A DNA stretch of 64,000 nucleotides from Odontocerum albicorne. Its lineage: Eukaryota; Arthropoda; Insecta; Trichoptera; Odontoceridae. The stretch lies in the NCBI GenBank assembly GCA_949825065.1, contig OX463848.1, positions 29,393,549-29,457,548 on the forward strand, given 5' to 3'. The notes beneath the pieces were generated by a model, which did not search any database, had not been told where the DNA came from, and worked only from the letters and a program-made list of their open reading frames with translations. Below are positions 35,531-47,995 of the stretch, in pieces. The number at the start of each line of letters is the position of its first letter. The first letter of the stretch is position 1. Both the position numbers and the translations under genes were made by a program.

Positions 35531-35984
35531 ACTAACGCACGCACGCAAGCATACGACTTTGGGTGAGAAAAGGAATGCGTGCGTTCTCAAGCTCGCTCGA
35601 GCTAAAAATGCTCGAAAGTTTAGATTTTAACTTGCCTTTTATACTTTGACGGCGTCAATCCGCATTTTAGTTGCATCATATTGTAGTGACATGTATCGAT
35701 TAGCTTAAATATCATAAATAATATAACAGTGCATATTGCATAATTCTTTGCAATACTATTCAATTATTCAGTACAGATTATATTTTAAAGAGCTGATTGG
35801 TATTGCTGAATCAGAGTGGGTAAGTTCGTTTTGAATTACCGGCGTTTCTGCTTTACCGACTTCAACACATGCGATCAGCCGCGAGTAGTGACTATTTGAA
35901 CAGGGCCTACCTTAATTCAATTTCACTTTGCTTTCTATTGCAGTGTTTTTTTTTTGCATTTTGAAACTTAAAGATGAATGGCTC

Positions 35985-36350
35985 AACCACGTAGGAAGAA
36001 TGAACGATAAAAGTAATGTGAAAAATTATAAGCCGGTATCAAAGTTACGAAGTGATGAGGAAATTGTGTTCGATCACTTATAAATAAATAATATGTTCTC
36101 ACTACGACGATAATCAATTATTCTTAAACTCAAATATATGCTTGGCTAGAAAGCTTGCCATAATCAATCGCCCATATCATTTTAAAGGAGTTATAACGCT
36201 GTAAAAATATAAAGGATTTAGGTATCCTTGTGGACTATAAACATATTCACCGATATCACATTGACAAAAGTGTTGATAAGACCAAAAAGTTACTAGGTCT
36301 TATCATGCGAATATAGATGCCGCGATGATAATCGAGTCATTAAATTTAGT
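35985..36350 (+). mobile_element. Non-LTR reverse transcriptase fragment, APN copy B intron 6
   Basis: Counterpart of 8690-9190 without the internal tandem expansion; the KDLGIL and HIDK.VDK-type residues are still readable. Confidence 0.6.
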
Positions 36351-37219
36351 GTTATAAGATAAAAAAAGAAGGATAGGAAAAATAAGTACGCTACTGGCAA
36401 TAAAGGAAAAAAGCATTATCATTGCCATTGGCATAAACTGTTAAACTATTTTATTTTCATATTTTGTGTACGGACATGTATGTACGAGTATATTTGGTGT
36501 AAAACTTGTATAATACCGATTTATGAAACCATTTTTATTACAAGTATTTGTGTGTGATTCTAAAACCGTGAAGCCTTTACCCAAAACATGTTTTGCTACA
36601 CGCTGCCAAAAGGTTGGCTACCCCTGACTTAGAAAACATGCCTGGGAGTCCACGTTACACAACACATACATCTTGGAAGGATGGAAAACTATCGAAGTTA
36701 TGATTTCACATTTATTTTCTTATAATTATAGACAAGGTTTGTAAAGGAAGCTGAAGTAAATCCTCAAACATTGTACATGGTTCCTTTGACATTTGCAACA
36801 AAATCAAATGCAAACTTTGGTGATTTAACCACAACCACTATGCTCACTAACAAAACAATGAACATCAACAAAGGATCCAAGGGTCACGAGTGGGTGGTGT
36901 TCAATAAGATGCAAATCGGTACGTTTTATAAAATTTCTTAAGTGTACATTGAATGCTGGAGGTAACTTTGAGAAGTTATTTTTTCGGATAATTTAAAAAA
37001 AAAATTCCTTTGTATTTGGGTTAAATATCATAATTCATGGCTAATTTCATGTGTACCTCGAACATTGTAAAATTTTCAAACCATTGAATTATTTTTCATG
37101 CTTGTTTCAGTCATATCTAAAGAACTCAAGAATGATTAATTTCATATTCTATCAAATTACTGTTAATGATTTGAAAGTATGTTAAATATTAAGACGACTG
37201 GCATTTTTTTTTTCTACAT

Positions 37220-37770
37220 CGATGTCGATATTCAGCACTGTAACTATCTCATTCACCCGGCATAGAAATGAATGCCTTAAGCCTCGTATCAGTCAACAGA
37301 AGCTGCATGCCACGATCAAAGCTTTATACACTAACTTAAACTTCGGGACCTGGCGATATAACTGTGGAACAAATAAACCATTTCAGCACAGAAATAACTC
37401 AGTAGCTATTGAAATAATTAAAACACCTGTATCTACTTCTAGGATCCCCGAATTATGGAGGAAAGCACAGGCCCTCTTAAAACATGGCAAGACACCAACT
37501 GACTGCAAAAACCTACACATATCGTTACTACTATATGCTACACATATAAATGATTTTAAAGATTTATATTACTCGACTGTCACCATTAAGTAAACTTATT
37601 TCATAACAGATAGGGTTCAGGTCAGGAAAATCTTGCACTGGACTATTCCTTAATCTAACCCAACATATACAAGATGGTTTCGAAGAACGAAACGTCACCA
37701 CGGTTGCGTTCGTTGACATAAATGTAGTCTACAATACACTTCTCATTGGATTGCTAATCTGAAAAGTATA
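37220..37770 (+). mobile_element. Jockey/CR1-like reverse transcriptase fragment, APN copy B intron 7
   Basis: Here the text is better kept: [24 protein letters not shown], then FRSGKSCTG and FEERNVTTVAFVDI in other frames. Dead: several frameshifts and stops. Confidence 0.75.
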
Positions 37771-38204
37771 TGCCACCACCCATTTGCTTCAAAATTTTAT
37801 CAGTTTGGTATTCACTTAACTCGTCATTGACATATTTCTGATTGTTTGGAAAATATTGCTACATGGCAATCAGCCCGCTTAGTTGGACAATAATATATTA
37901 CAAATACTCACAAACTTTGTTGATTACATATATTTTTGATTTCAGGTTATTACAGAGTGAACTATGATGATCATTCTTGGCAAATGTTGGAATCAGCTTT
38001 GAAAAACAACAGGACTCAAATACATACTTTGAACAGAGCCCAAGTAAGTTGAACATTTTACTCTAAATTCAATATATTCACAAAATTGTCGATGATCCTA
38101 CAGGTAACTCCTCGTTTCAGCAATAATTTTAATCATATTTATACCTTTGTTTGTTTCTTGAAAAATAGCCACAAGCTTTATTATTTGAAAGAGGAAACGC
38201 TTGT

Positions 38205-38280
38205 TGTTGGGGACCGTAGTCTAACGGTTAGCATTTATGTTGAGAAAATGGGCATCCCAGATTTGATACCTGACGGTTCA
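38205..38280 (+). mobile_element. tRNA-like SINE relic, APN copy B intron 8
   Basis: Counterpart of 11110-11185, same A-box-like word. Confidence 0.5.
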
Positions 38281-39497
38281 TTTCGTGGCTGGTATATTGT
38301 TAAACCATTTTACGTGTGTATTTATGTTTTTCTGTAGCTTATGCATTGTCTATCATAAATTATTATAGCGCTATTAAGTAACACAAAAATAGCGCTCGTT
38401 TCGGCAATACTTTTAATTGTATTTATACCTTTACTTGTTTCTTGAAAATTGGAAATAGGTTTCTTGAAAAAAGTGAGTACGAGTCCCGAGTTGAAAGCGC
38501 CCTTGAGGAGAGTTCGCTATCTAAACGGCGCTGTAAAAAATTGTCCTTTAATTGGATGAATTATATCCACTCGACTCAAAATTGTATTGTTTTAGATTGT
38601 GGATGATCTTTTCAACTTAGCAAGGGAAAATGTATTGAATTACCATACAACATTCAACGTTACTCGTTTCCTTTGGAATGAGACTGATTACGCCCCATGG
38701 ACTTCAGCTATGTCAGGGTTGTCATTCTTGAGAAATCAATTCAACCACATGCCAGAAATAAAAGACAAGCTAGATGTAAGTACTCGTACTATTTATGGTT
38801 ATATTATTGAAGACTCTTCATATATATATAATCTATTTTGTTTATTTTTAATTCTAGAATAATTCTTTATCACTTTTAACCAATTTACTAGCATTTATCA
38901 TTTTATTTTTAACTTCATCAATACGCAAATCTGTCTACAAATAAGACATTAATTTTATTAAATCGACCCTTAACAAATATCACTTAATCATATGTACCTT
39001 TTATTAAGTATCATCTAATCAAGTATAGGTTTTATAAAATGTCACATTAGTTGCTTTGGATTTCATACAGTATCATGTTAGAGTTTACAGAAAAAAAATG
39101 TGACAAAAAATGCGACTTTAGAATTATCTTTATTCCAAAACCGTGTGTTTTTTCAATAAATAGATAATACAATTTAAAATACATGAATAATCCATTTAAC
39201 CTTGATCTTTACGAATCTCGGAGAAAATAATTCATACAAGAACCATATCTTATAAAAATGTTGATTAAATGATAATAACAAGTGATTCCAGTCTAATTTC
39301 AAAATCTGATGAAAAATAACGAATATTGCATCCTCAACTCAGAATTTGCATTTTTTTTTAAACTTACCATCTCTTACTTCCTTAAGCTGAAATTTTTTTG
39401 AAGATCAAGAGCCTCCAATGTTATGCCCTTCAGCTCTGAATAATATTCACTATTTAGTATTTAGTATCCCAGAACTTCAAATCTCTTATGCGTGCTA

Positions 39498-39912
39498 CCC
39501 ATATGTATGTATCTGGGTAAAGTAAAGCTCCCAATTGGTCTTCTCCTCTGTAATAAATGCAAATCATCTTTGATCGGCTGAATTCTACACTGTTGGTTAT
39601 GTACTGAGTTGTATTGAAGATTTTTGATTAGACATAATACAAATCCTTATATATTTTTAGAATTACACTTTAAGACTGATGAATAACGTTACGAGCAATT
39701 TGGGAATATCAGAAAAGGATGATGACACCCACCTGCACAAACTGTTCCGTATTAACTTGATGAACTTTGCATGCAAACTGGGCCATGCGGGTTGTGTCAA
39801 TGAATCGATACGTCTATTCAACAACATGGTTGACAAAAATGAACCGTAAGATAACATTTCTGTTGTGATGATGCCAGTATAAATATAAAAATCTAACTAA
39901 AACACAAAAAAT
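39498..39912 (+). other. Near-identical tract, copy B side
   Basis: Partner of 13981-14396. Confidence 0.85.
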
Positions 39913-39949
39913 GTAAACATATAACCGATAAATATTATATTTAAAAAGT

Positions 39950-40210
39950 TGCCACAACACATTCATGGTGGTTCACGTAACCAAGCATAATCAAATGCTG
40001 GACGGTGGTTTTCGTCATTTTCAGTACCTCAGTAATTGCTCGTGTTGTAGAACTCGAGTTATTGCTTGCTTACTCCAACGAATTAAAAACAACATGATGG
40101 TGTACATGTATGTCTAATGCTCTCCAAACAACTTTGAAAACGAGATCAAAACTTCTTTCAGAAATGTCTTGTGACGTTTATCTCTCTGAATATGTCGGAT
40201 TTCATAAATA
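39950..40210 (-). mobile_element. Mariner-family transposase N-terminal relic, APN copy B intron 10
   Basis: Counterpart of 14430-14700, more decayed. Confidence 0.55.
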
Positions 40211-40224
40211 ATTAATAGAAGAAA

Positions 40225-40525
40225 TTACTTTCCGCACTACCCAATATATTCAATCCTGTCGTGTAGCTCATGACTGAGCATCGTGATAGCCTACGACGAC
40301 TCCTCTCTATTCATCCCTACAATTGGCAGCTTGAAGGGCAGTTCTGAAGGGTTGTCCAGTCGCATCTCTAACATGGTCAGTCCAACGCATTGGGATTTTT
40401 CCTCTTGTGCGTCGTCCTTCCAAGCTTCCAGTAACCATAAACCTCACTAAAATGTCTCGTTGCCCACGAGAAACGTGTCCGAAGAATCGGAGGACTCTTA
40501 GAAGGCAAATTGTTGACAATCTGTA
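40225..40525 (-). mobile_element. Non-LTR ORF2 tail, APN copy B intron 10
   Basis: Counterpart of 15655-15955: LRFFGHVSRGQRD, LEGRRTRGKIPMRWTDHV. Confidence 0.75.
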
Positions 40526-41019
40526 GGGAAATTCTCAGTTCTTTGAGAATATATTCAATATTTTATCTTAATTATTTAGGCGTTTTATTAAATATTTCAT
40601 TTTAATTATTAAGGCGTTATAGTGAATATTTCTTCTTAATTATTTAGGCGTTATATTCAATATTTTATTTTGAAAATTAAGGCGTTATGTTCAATATTTT
40701 ATCTTAATTATTTTCAGTGTTAAACCGAACCTGCGAGAATATGTTTATTGCACAGGATTACGGAACGGAGATGGAAAACATTTCGATAAACTGTGGGAGA
40801 AATACAAAAGCTCGAATGTTGCCAACGAAAAGGTTGTCATCCTAGGCGCCTTAGGATGTACAAATATAACATCTAAAGTTCAAGAGTAAGTACTATTATT
40901 TGAAAAATCATAGAAACTTTATCTCTCATTATTTTTTAAATGTTTTTTCAGTGTTTTCTACAAATTAAAAGTTTGTATTTATACTCCGTAGATCCAATAT
41001 AAAATATGAAAGGAAATAT

Positions 41020-41535
41020 AATTTCGCGTGTTACAGAGAAGTTAAAGTAACTTGGAGTTCGTTTGGACAACTAAACTACATTTTCAAGAACAATCTCCTA
41101 ATCTGTCTCAAACGTAATGTATTTCACCAATGCATCTTACCAGTACTTACATATGGATGTGAAACATGAACTCTTTCTTTACGAATAATACAAAAGCTCC
41201 AGACATCACAACGCAGCATATAGAGGTTCATACTTGAGAAGAAACCGCAAACGCAATGAGTGGATACGTACCCAAACAAAAGTTGACGATATTATTAAGG
41301 TCGCAAAAAGACTGAAGTGGAAGTTGTTGTTGGACGTATGAAGTAATCCAGTGGAACCCGATAGACATAACTAGGCTAGTAAGAAGACCAAAGGCACGCT
41401 GGGTGAACGAAATACGTAAGCATGCAGCGATTAACTGGAAGCAATGCGCAAAGGACAGGATTTCTTGAAAACAACCTAGAGATGCCTATTTCTTGTTGTG
41501 AATGAATGTAGGCTGATGATGATTATCTATATCGG
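41020..41535 (+). mobile_element. RTE-like retrotransposon 3' fragment, APN copy B intron 11
   Basis: Counterpart of 16470-16860, with the 3' end preserved, including a short TGATGATGATT tail as RTE elements have. LTYGCET is readable; many stops. Confidence 0.8.
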
Positions 41536-41689
41536 CACGCTACTTTTCGGTATCTGCTAAGATAATAGTCCAGGGTAGAATTTTGCTGCCAACTTTATTT
41601 CGTGGATTCGTAGACCTAGAAAACGACTAAGCGGGACCGAATAAATGGAAGAGCCCTGAAGAAATACGGGATTTGAGACAATCGACGAG

Positions 41690-42010
41690 TATAACATAAT
41701 ACAGAATGAATTGATAAGGGATGAATGTAGACTTGAAGCTGATGTGGGGATTTTGGCTATGTGGAACTAATGAAAGAAGGAAATACAATATAATAAAACA
41801 GATGTGCACGTACGGAACAAATGTGAGAATAAGGCGTGTGGGAAGAAGACCAAGGAAAGTGTGGTTAATTAATAAAATTCTGAAAGAAGGAAACGTAGAA
41901 AGTCAGACAAATGTTAAAAGTTGTATGAAAAGGTTTATAGATATGTTAGTGGCTAAAGATGTGTGTCGAAATAGGAAAAAAAACTGGTGCTCGATGATGG
42001 CGATATACAG
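41690..42010 (+). mobile_element. Non-LTR retrotransposon 3' fragment, family X, APN copy B intron 11
   Basis: Codes for [20 protein letters not shown] then KSCMKRFIDMLVAKDVCRNR, matching the tails at 12640-13040 and 51020-51400. Copy B only. Confidence 0.7.
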
Positions 42011-42019
42011 TCATGTAAC

Positions 42020-42330
42020 AATTCATCTGATCAGCCAATTCTACGGTGGTTTGAAGGGGATTTTCATGAATAATATGGTTTAAGCGGTCCTCATCGAAGT
42101 CCACTGGTTGTCCGGAACGTTCCATGTCTTTCAGGTTGAAATTACCGTCTTTGAAACGCAAAAACCATCGACGAGCTGTCCTTTCATTCATAGCATCTTC
42201 ACCGTACACTTCGCAAAAATCGCAAGCAGCTTTGGTAGCTTTATTCCCTCAACTGAACGCGAACAGGAGGTGTCGAAAATGCTCACTTTCGTCTACTTGA
42301 CATTCCAGTTTGAAGGCTTGTAATCAAATA
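42020..42330 (-). mobile_element. Mariner-family transposase N-terminal fragment, APN copy B intron 11
   Basis: The - strand codes for YGEDAMNERTARRWFLRFKD, then GNFNLKDMERSGQPVDFDED and NPLQTTVELADQMN, the first HTH and linker of a mariner transposase. It stops where the second HTH should continue. Copy B only. Confidence 0.8.
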
Positions 42331-43479
42331 AAATAATATATGTAACGTAAAAGTATATACAATATCTTGTAGAGCAGAAAAGTTACTTTCGAATGACGTA
42401 TAACCTTTAACATTTTGTTTTACTTTTGGTGCACATTTTTAAATTTGGAAAAAACGGACACAACTTATGTTAACACCTATATAGGTAGGATATGTCAAAA
42501 TCATAATAATAATTTTACCTCAATTTATTAAACTTCATTTGCAAATATTTTACTGACCTTTGCATCACTGCTATCCTGTGCCTTTTTAGTCAATTAATCT
42601 AATAAATTCGAGCTTTGACGAACATCGAGTTAAAAAAGATTATTCTTAGTTTTGATCTTGAAAGTTTGAACCCAGAGAATTATAATATGTAGATAAATAT
42701 ATTGACTAATGCATTATTTAGCGTAATGAACATAAACATTTAATCATTATATTTTCAGACTATTGCAGAACACCATAACTCCAAGTTCAGGAATTCGCTA
42801 TTTAGAAATCATGATTGCTTTCAATTCAGCTGTCAACGGCAATGAGGAAAATGTTGATGCTGTGTTTGATTTCATTCAAAAAAATATCGCAGATATGCAG
42901 AAATAGTAAGAGACTTTAAATATTTGAATATTTTAATTTATAACGTGATTATCACGTGGGATACTTCCAGACTACGACTCAAACTGGCGTTATGGCCGTG
43001 TCTGTGGATCAAGAATTGGTCTCCACAGTCATCAGAAAAAAATGGCAATAGCCCCCAAGCTTCCCTTCAATAAGAATTATTTATATTCTTCGTCTTTCTC
43101 TTAATTTTCAGGATTGAAATCATTGTCAACCATCCTTCTCTGGCACAAACATTACTCATTTCAGCAGACGCTACATCTCTTGTCCGATGTAGCGCCTGCT
43201 CAAATGAGCACCTTGCTACTTTTTTCTCCTTGTCACTTCTTCGAATGAGTGTTGGGCCTCTGTTTCTTTTGCCATTTGCACTTCTCACCATTTAATATAC
43301 GTGCATTTCATTATTCACCGCCTTTCAAGACGGGCTGGGGCCAACAGTGTGATTGATCATATCTATCAGCGACGAGGTATACTTATATTAAAAAATATTA
43401 TCATCGTTATGCATTAAACTTAACAAAAAAGTTTCCAAGTCATATAAAGCCAGCTTTTTAATCTCCGGAAACTCTTATT

Positions 43480-44140
43480 TACAAGAAAGGCAAAAATAAA
43501 TACTTAGCTACAGTGGTGTGCTTAAAATTTTATGTAGGAAAGATAATTTCTATACAGGAAAGACAGAAAGATCATTTGAAAAGGGCTTTCGTGAACACAA
43601 ATCCGCCTTAACAAATCCTGTAATTTATTCTGAAATGGTTAATCATTGTGAGGTGCATGGCTGCAGGGAAACGCACTGGACTTCCGTGCGGAAGGTCGTC
43701 GGTTCGAGCCCCGCGATGTGCTACTCCCCTCGAACACAGGCACTTTTTCCGCCTAGTGTTCGAGGGCATAAGAATACCTATTACTTCGGTCATATATATT
43801 CTTTATAAAAAAATTGATTTCGCCAAATTCTTGCAAATCAGAAGTAACGGAAATAAATTGAACAGATTAGAGGTCCTAGAAATATCCAAATCAGTGCATT
43901 GAGATGAACATCTGGCAAACACATATATTCCCAAGATCTCGCCGCTGCTCGCTGAAGTTGTCTTCTGCCTCTTTGCACCCACAATCCCCAACTCGAATTA
44001 TTACCGTTAGAAACGTGAATATCGGCACCAGATCGAACAGAATTTAGTCTTGTTTGTACTCTCCTGATGATGAGATGAAAACCTTGAAACTGGTATGATT
44101 CTACCGTTACATAAATTGAAATAAATAGTGTTTGATAAAA
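43480..44140 (+). mobile_element. Penelope-like retroelement 3' part with GIY-YIG endonuclease remnant, APN copy B intron 12
   Basis: Codes for FYTGKTERSFEKGFREHKSA, which fits the GIY-YIG nuclease form of Penelope-like elements (Y.GKT.RS...R..EH). After a SINE insertion at 43655-43790 it continues as DFAKFLQIRSNGNKLNRLEV then LEISKSVH, the usual end of these proteins. The 3' end reads CTGATGATGAG..AGTGTTTGATAAAA. Shared with copy A, so inserted before the duplication. Confidence 0.75.
43655..43790 (+). mobile_element. tRNA-derived SINE within the Penelope-like relic (copy B)
   Basis: Counterpart of 18258-18400; B box GGTTCGAGCCCCG intact. Confidence 0.65.
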
Positions 44141-45433
44141 CAAATTATCTATTTTATTTCAGCTACAAGGGCAGCTTCCAGTCTGCAATTGCAAACTTAG
44201 TTTCCAGCATGAAAGGAGCTCAACTTCAAAAGGTATTTTTGCGCTTATTTTTTTTTAAATGCGATATTTTTAAACTCTGTAATTCTATTTTTTATAACTT
44301 TGTCTTAACAAATATTATGATCTATAAACTTATGTAACACTTTTATGCTACTACATCTTGTGGATTTATTGCTTTCAAACAATTTCCTCCTATCAACCAG
44401 CTTCAGTTTCATAATATCCATAACCATGTATTTAAAATGTAGTAAATAAAAACAATATTTGATGAAAACTAACAAAAATTTAAATAAAACATGGTGTACA
44501 TCTCAAAGAAAATAGGATTTAGGATGGGGATTGAATGGGAGTTAAGGACGAAGAATATTTTGAGGTTCTGAAGTTTATTATTAAATATTCTATACATAAT
44601 ACGCATCTGATTGTTCCACGATATGATCCTTCCAAAGTCGAAGCAAGTGAACTGCAAAATATGGTGTGAAGAATAATATGCGATGCATTTTTACCCAAAA
44701 TATTTTACCGTCACAATATCAGAGGGAACGATTTCTTTGTATTTGAAGAAATGCCACGCTTCGAAATTCAGTTATTTTAAAACATCCCCACATTATCATA
44801 AGAAACATAATTTTTAATCCATTTATATGCACAGATCACTTGAAACTAATAATCAACATCATTTACAGAGTGTAAGATTTTTGTGAGATGAAGTAATACG
44901 AAAAGATATATAGAAACTGTGTTAAAAAGACAGAGAAACTACAGCGTCAATGATGATTAAGTCATCTAATGCGAAACACATTTTTTAAACTGCGAAGAAC
45001 AGATATGTGAAAATCTATAAATTATCTTATTTAACAAGTACTAGAAATCTGCTACTTGTTACACATTAATTCCGCACAACCACTGTACTTTTAAAGATAA
45101 AAAATGCCTTAAGAGCATAAACATATAACGTTTACGTCTCATATTTAAGGATGCATGTATCCTTAAAGGCTCTATTGCGGTACATTTTCGAAGCGCTTTT
45201 TCAGGTGCTAGTCCACATAATTTAGTTCGTCAACTGTATCTATCACCAACAGTTTCTTCCAGCCCCCGATTTTCCTTTAATACACGATCAAAGAGCATTC
45301 TGATTTACAGAATCGAATATGTTGTGTGTAGCAGAGATTTGAGATCTCGTGGTAAATTTATCTTCCAAATAATCAGAAAGATGTTTAAGAGACCTAATGT
45401 GAAACAGACTAGAACCCTTTGATAGAAATATAT

Positions 45434-45508
45434 GGTGTCCCACGGGAATCAAACCCGCAACCCCGAGCTGGAAGGCAAACGTCTTATCAGCCAGGCCACG
45501 GAAGTCAT
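45434..45508 (-). mobile_element. tRNA-derived SINE head, APN copy B intron 13
   Basis: Counterpart of 20157-20233, with a slightly better B box (GGGTTTGATTCCC). Confidence 0.65.
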
Positions 45509-46084
45509 CTTTTCGAGGCCTACATTCATTAAGATACAAATGTACGTTTATTAAGTTACAAACCTTGTAGTACCTTTAGGAAAACCACCCCTAATTAGAA
45601 GTTTCAGAGAATTTCCAATAAAAATAACTCATAATGTGTCTTAAAGTCATAAGCCCTTAAGCTGATTAATTTTTTTCTTTCTTTATAGTTTAAAGCATTC
45701 TTGGACGCATCAAAAGACCAACTATCAGAAAGTGAATACAATGCAGGAATAACTGGATTAGCTAACGTTGCTCTCGACAGGGAATGGGCATCGCTTCGAA
45801 AAGACGAAATAGAATCTTGGTTGGTGACATTCGGCAAAAGTTCTGCCAGTATTTTTGGTGCATCCTTTGGGCTGGTATTAACAGTCATCATCACACTTTT
45901 ATGGAATTAGTAGGAGTAATCATAACAATTTTTTAATATACAAGACCATTTTAACATAATTCAATTCAATTGTAAATAATTTGAAAAAAAAATAATCATC
46001 AAGAAAAAGATTTAAGCTTCTGACACAGTATAAACTATAGTGGTCTAAAAATATACAGACACTTTTACATTTTTCCGTTTACTT

Positions 46085-46310
46085 CAACTTGCTATAGCAA
46101 CTTTCCATACCTGGTATTCGTAAGGAATTGACCACCATGATGTGAGGGTCCATCTTGATGAAAATTTTCCGAACGCATGGATTGGAAGTATATGTAGCAT
46201 TAAATACCCCTATTCTCCTCAGACCTCATGCCGATAGACATTTTCTATGTGGACTTACTAAAGGGTTATAACACAAAACAATTCAGAAATTGAGAGCAGT
46301 CATTGAAAGA
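46085..46310 (+). mobile_element. Tc1/mariner-superfamily transposase C-terminal relic, 3' flank of APN copy B
   Basis: Counterpart of 20790-21060 with deletions. Confidence 0.6.
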
Positions 46311-46684
46311 AAATATGCCTAAATATCAAAACAAATTATTCATAATATTTGCGATTCCACATTGTCAGCAATGCATAGACCCAGAACAGGCATCAATTTG
46401 AACATTTACGATAGTTAAAAATATCAACGTAACATATGTGTGCCGTAATTTTAAGTTTTAAGCATATGAGTAAATACTGAATTTATAATAATTTAAAGTG
46501 GGTATATATTTTTTGGGACAGTATGTGGTAGTGATGATAACTTGGGGGATAAAAAAAGTTACATTACTTAAAATTATTATGAAACGGAAATTATTAAAAT
46601 TAAAATGTTATTTAATACGTCACAAAAGTTGTAATCAATAATTAACTAGAAATGCTTATACAAGTTCAATTGCGTTTATTTTAC

Positions 46685-46745
46685 TCCTCGAGACAGCTGT
46701 TTCGGCTTATCAGGCCCTTGTCAAGTACACAAAATACAAGGAAGG
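46685..46745 (-). mobile_element. Retroelement end with GCCGAAACAGCTG motif (copy B flank)
   Basis: On the - strand: CTTGACAAGGGCCTGATAAG then CCGAAACAGCTGTC; GGGCC..GCC can form a short stem. Confidence 0.45.
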
Positions 46746-47995
46746 ATTTTTAATTTCTCTTTATACTACAGTAAACTACCGTAGAAGTACTTAAAGTTAA
46801 TATACGAGTATGTTAGGTGTAACTTTAATCAATGTTACTGATTTTTCAGTGGATTTAGAAATACAATACATATTAAATTCATGATTGACTTTTGGGATAT
46901 TGTTCTGAACATAAAAATATACGAGTATAACAGAAAATTTATTTCGGTTACAAGAAAATGTTTTGTACGAGTGCATTTGGTGACTGTTTCATTGAATACT
47001 TTTAAAAATATATTAAAGTATCCCTTTAAAATGATACTAATATTAAGGTTGTTATTATACTATTATATAAGTTTCAAAAAAATCTGTTTTTTGTAAATAT
47101 TTTTTCAACAATAAAATGAAAAAGAAACCATGTTTTTTTAAGCTTATTCGAATGTAATCAAAATTATAATCCTATAAACTGAAATTTATGTGTTGCTTAT
47201 TCATATGGACCTGATAGGTATCCTGAACTGGTTTAACGTGAGAAATAGACGCCAAATTTATATATTATCTCTATTTTACAATATCCTTACCTGTCCCACC
47301 ACCTTATCATGTCTCGTCTAATTTTTTAAACGTATTTCCGATCATGGACATGCGCTGCGTTCAAATATTGTTTCTTGACCTTCCCAGTTCGCCGCTCTTC
47401 TTTTCTGACGTCGTCCTTTATAGCCTGAATTGTGAGACTCTGCGCCAGTTACAAACCAATGTTTGACTCGCTCCATCCTTGACACGCTTAAAGAAAACTC
47501 TTAATTTCTAGTCAGTAATATAACGTGTTTCATACCTGATTTTTCTTTCCTCTCCACCACTCCTGTCTTTTTGTTTGATTGATGATATCTCACTTTCACT
47601 TTTATTAAATATATATTCATAAATTTCACAAACATGAATAATCATTTGAATATTTATACGACCATGTAACTTGCTTTATTTGTTTTTGTCTAATTGGCTG
47701 GAAAAGTTTACCGCCTGGCAATAAACTCGCCATATTTTTTTTACGATGAAGTGTTAATTAATAAATTAATAGTATAGCGAGTCCAAGAGAGATTTTGATG
47801 ACACATTTATTTCAGAAACTATACATCTTACCTATGACTCTATCCCTCAATTTTTAAATATATATGATTCACTATTATCTTTGTTCCTTTGATAACCATA
47901 TGATACACGCATATGCTAGACGTGTGCGAGTGTTATTGTCAATCCACGTGTTGTAGAATTTCAAACGCGTACAATGATGAACTGTGAGTTACATG

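Larger units (their letters stand above)
27355..45910 (+). pseudogene. APN: Aminopeptidase N copy B, exon 2 destroyed; possibly still expressed by exon skipping
   Basis: Exons: 27355-27871, (exon 2 lost), 30804-31118, 31228-31411, 31956-32200, 33903-34086, 36732-36918, 37946-38043, 38596-38775, 39661-39845, 40718-40885, 42759-42905, 44163-44232, 45689-45910. Each equals its copy A partner in length and phase, with no stop or frameshift and all splice dinucleotides kept, including the GC donor. GAMEN, HEISH plus X18E, YQKGASVL and the hydrophobic GPI-type tail are present. What is missing is the first about 120 bases of exon 2 (the [13 protein letters not shown] and FPCFDEP part of domain I); the rest of that exon is a tandem array at 28992-29279. 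Exon 1 to exon 3 joins in frame (..GEE-N-DGRMKEE..), so a protein lacking 54 residues is possible, but loss of this M1-conserved segment argues against normal folding. I call it a probable young pseudogene. Its start exon is also not identified. Confidence 0.8.
26330..47995. repeat. Tandem segmental duplication, copy B
   Basis: Partner of 285-22095, direct orientation, offset about 26 kb. Relative to copy A it lacks the stretch corresponding to 1100-2370 and most of intron 8. It has extra DNA at the exon 2 array, the mariner, the CA array of intron 6 and 41540-42480. Confidence 0.9.

Noticed and set aside
34493..35535. Long open frames (up to 295 codons) on both strands rich in Cys-Val or His-Thr
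   Set aside because: They are translations of the CA/CG microsatellite in several frames; no start context, no domain.
44062..44100. Hammerhead ribozyme in the Penelope-like end (CTGATGATGAG...GAAAC)
   Set aside because: CTGATGA and GAAA-like words are present, but I cannot find a stem II between them or matching stems I/III, and related copies read CTGAAGATGAG. Covariance search would be decisive.
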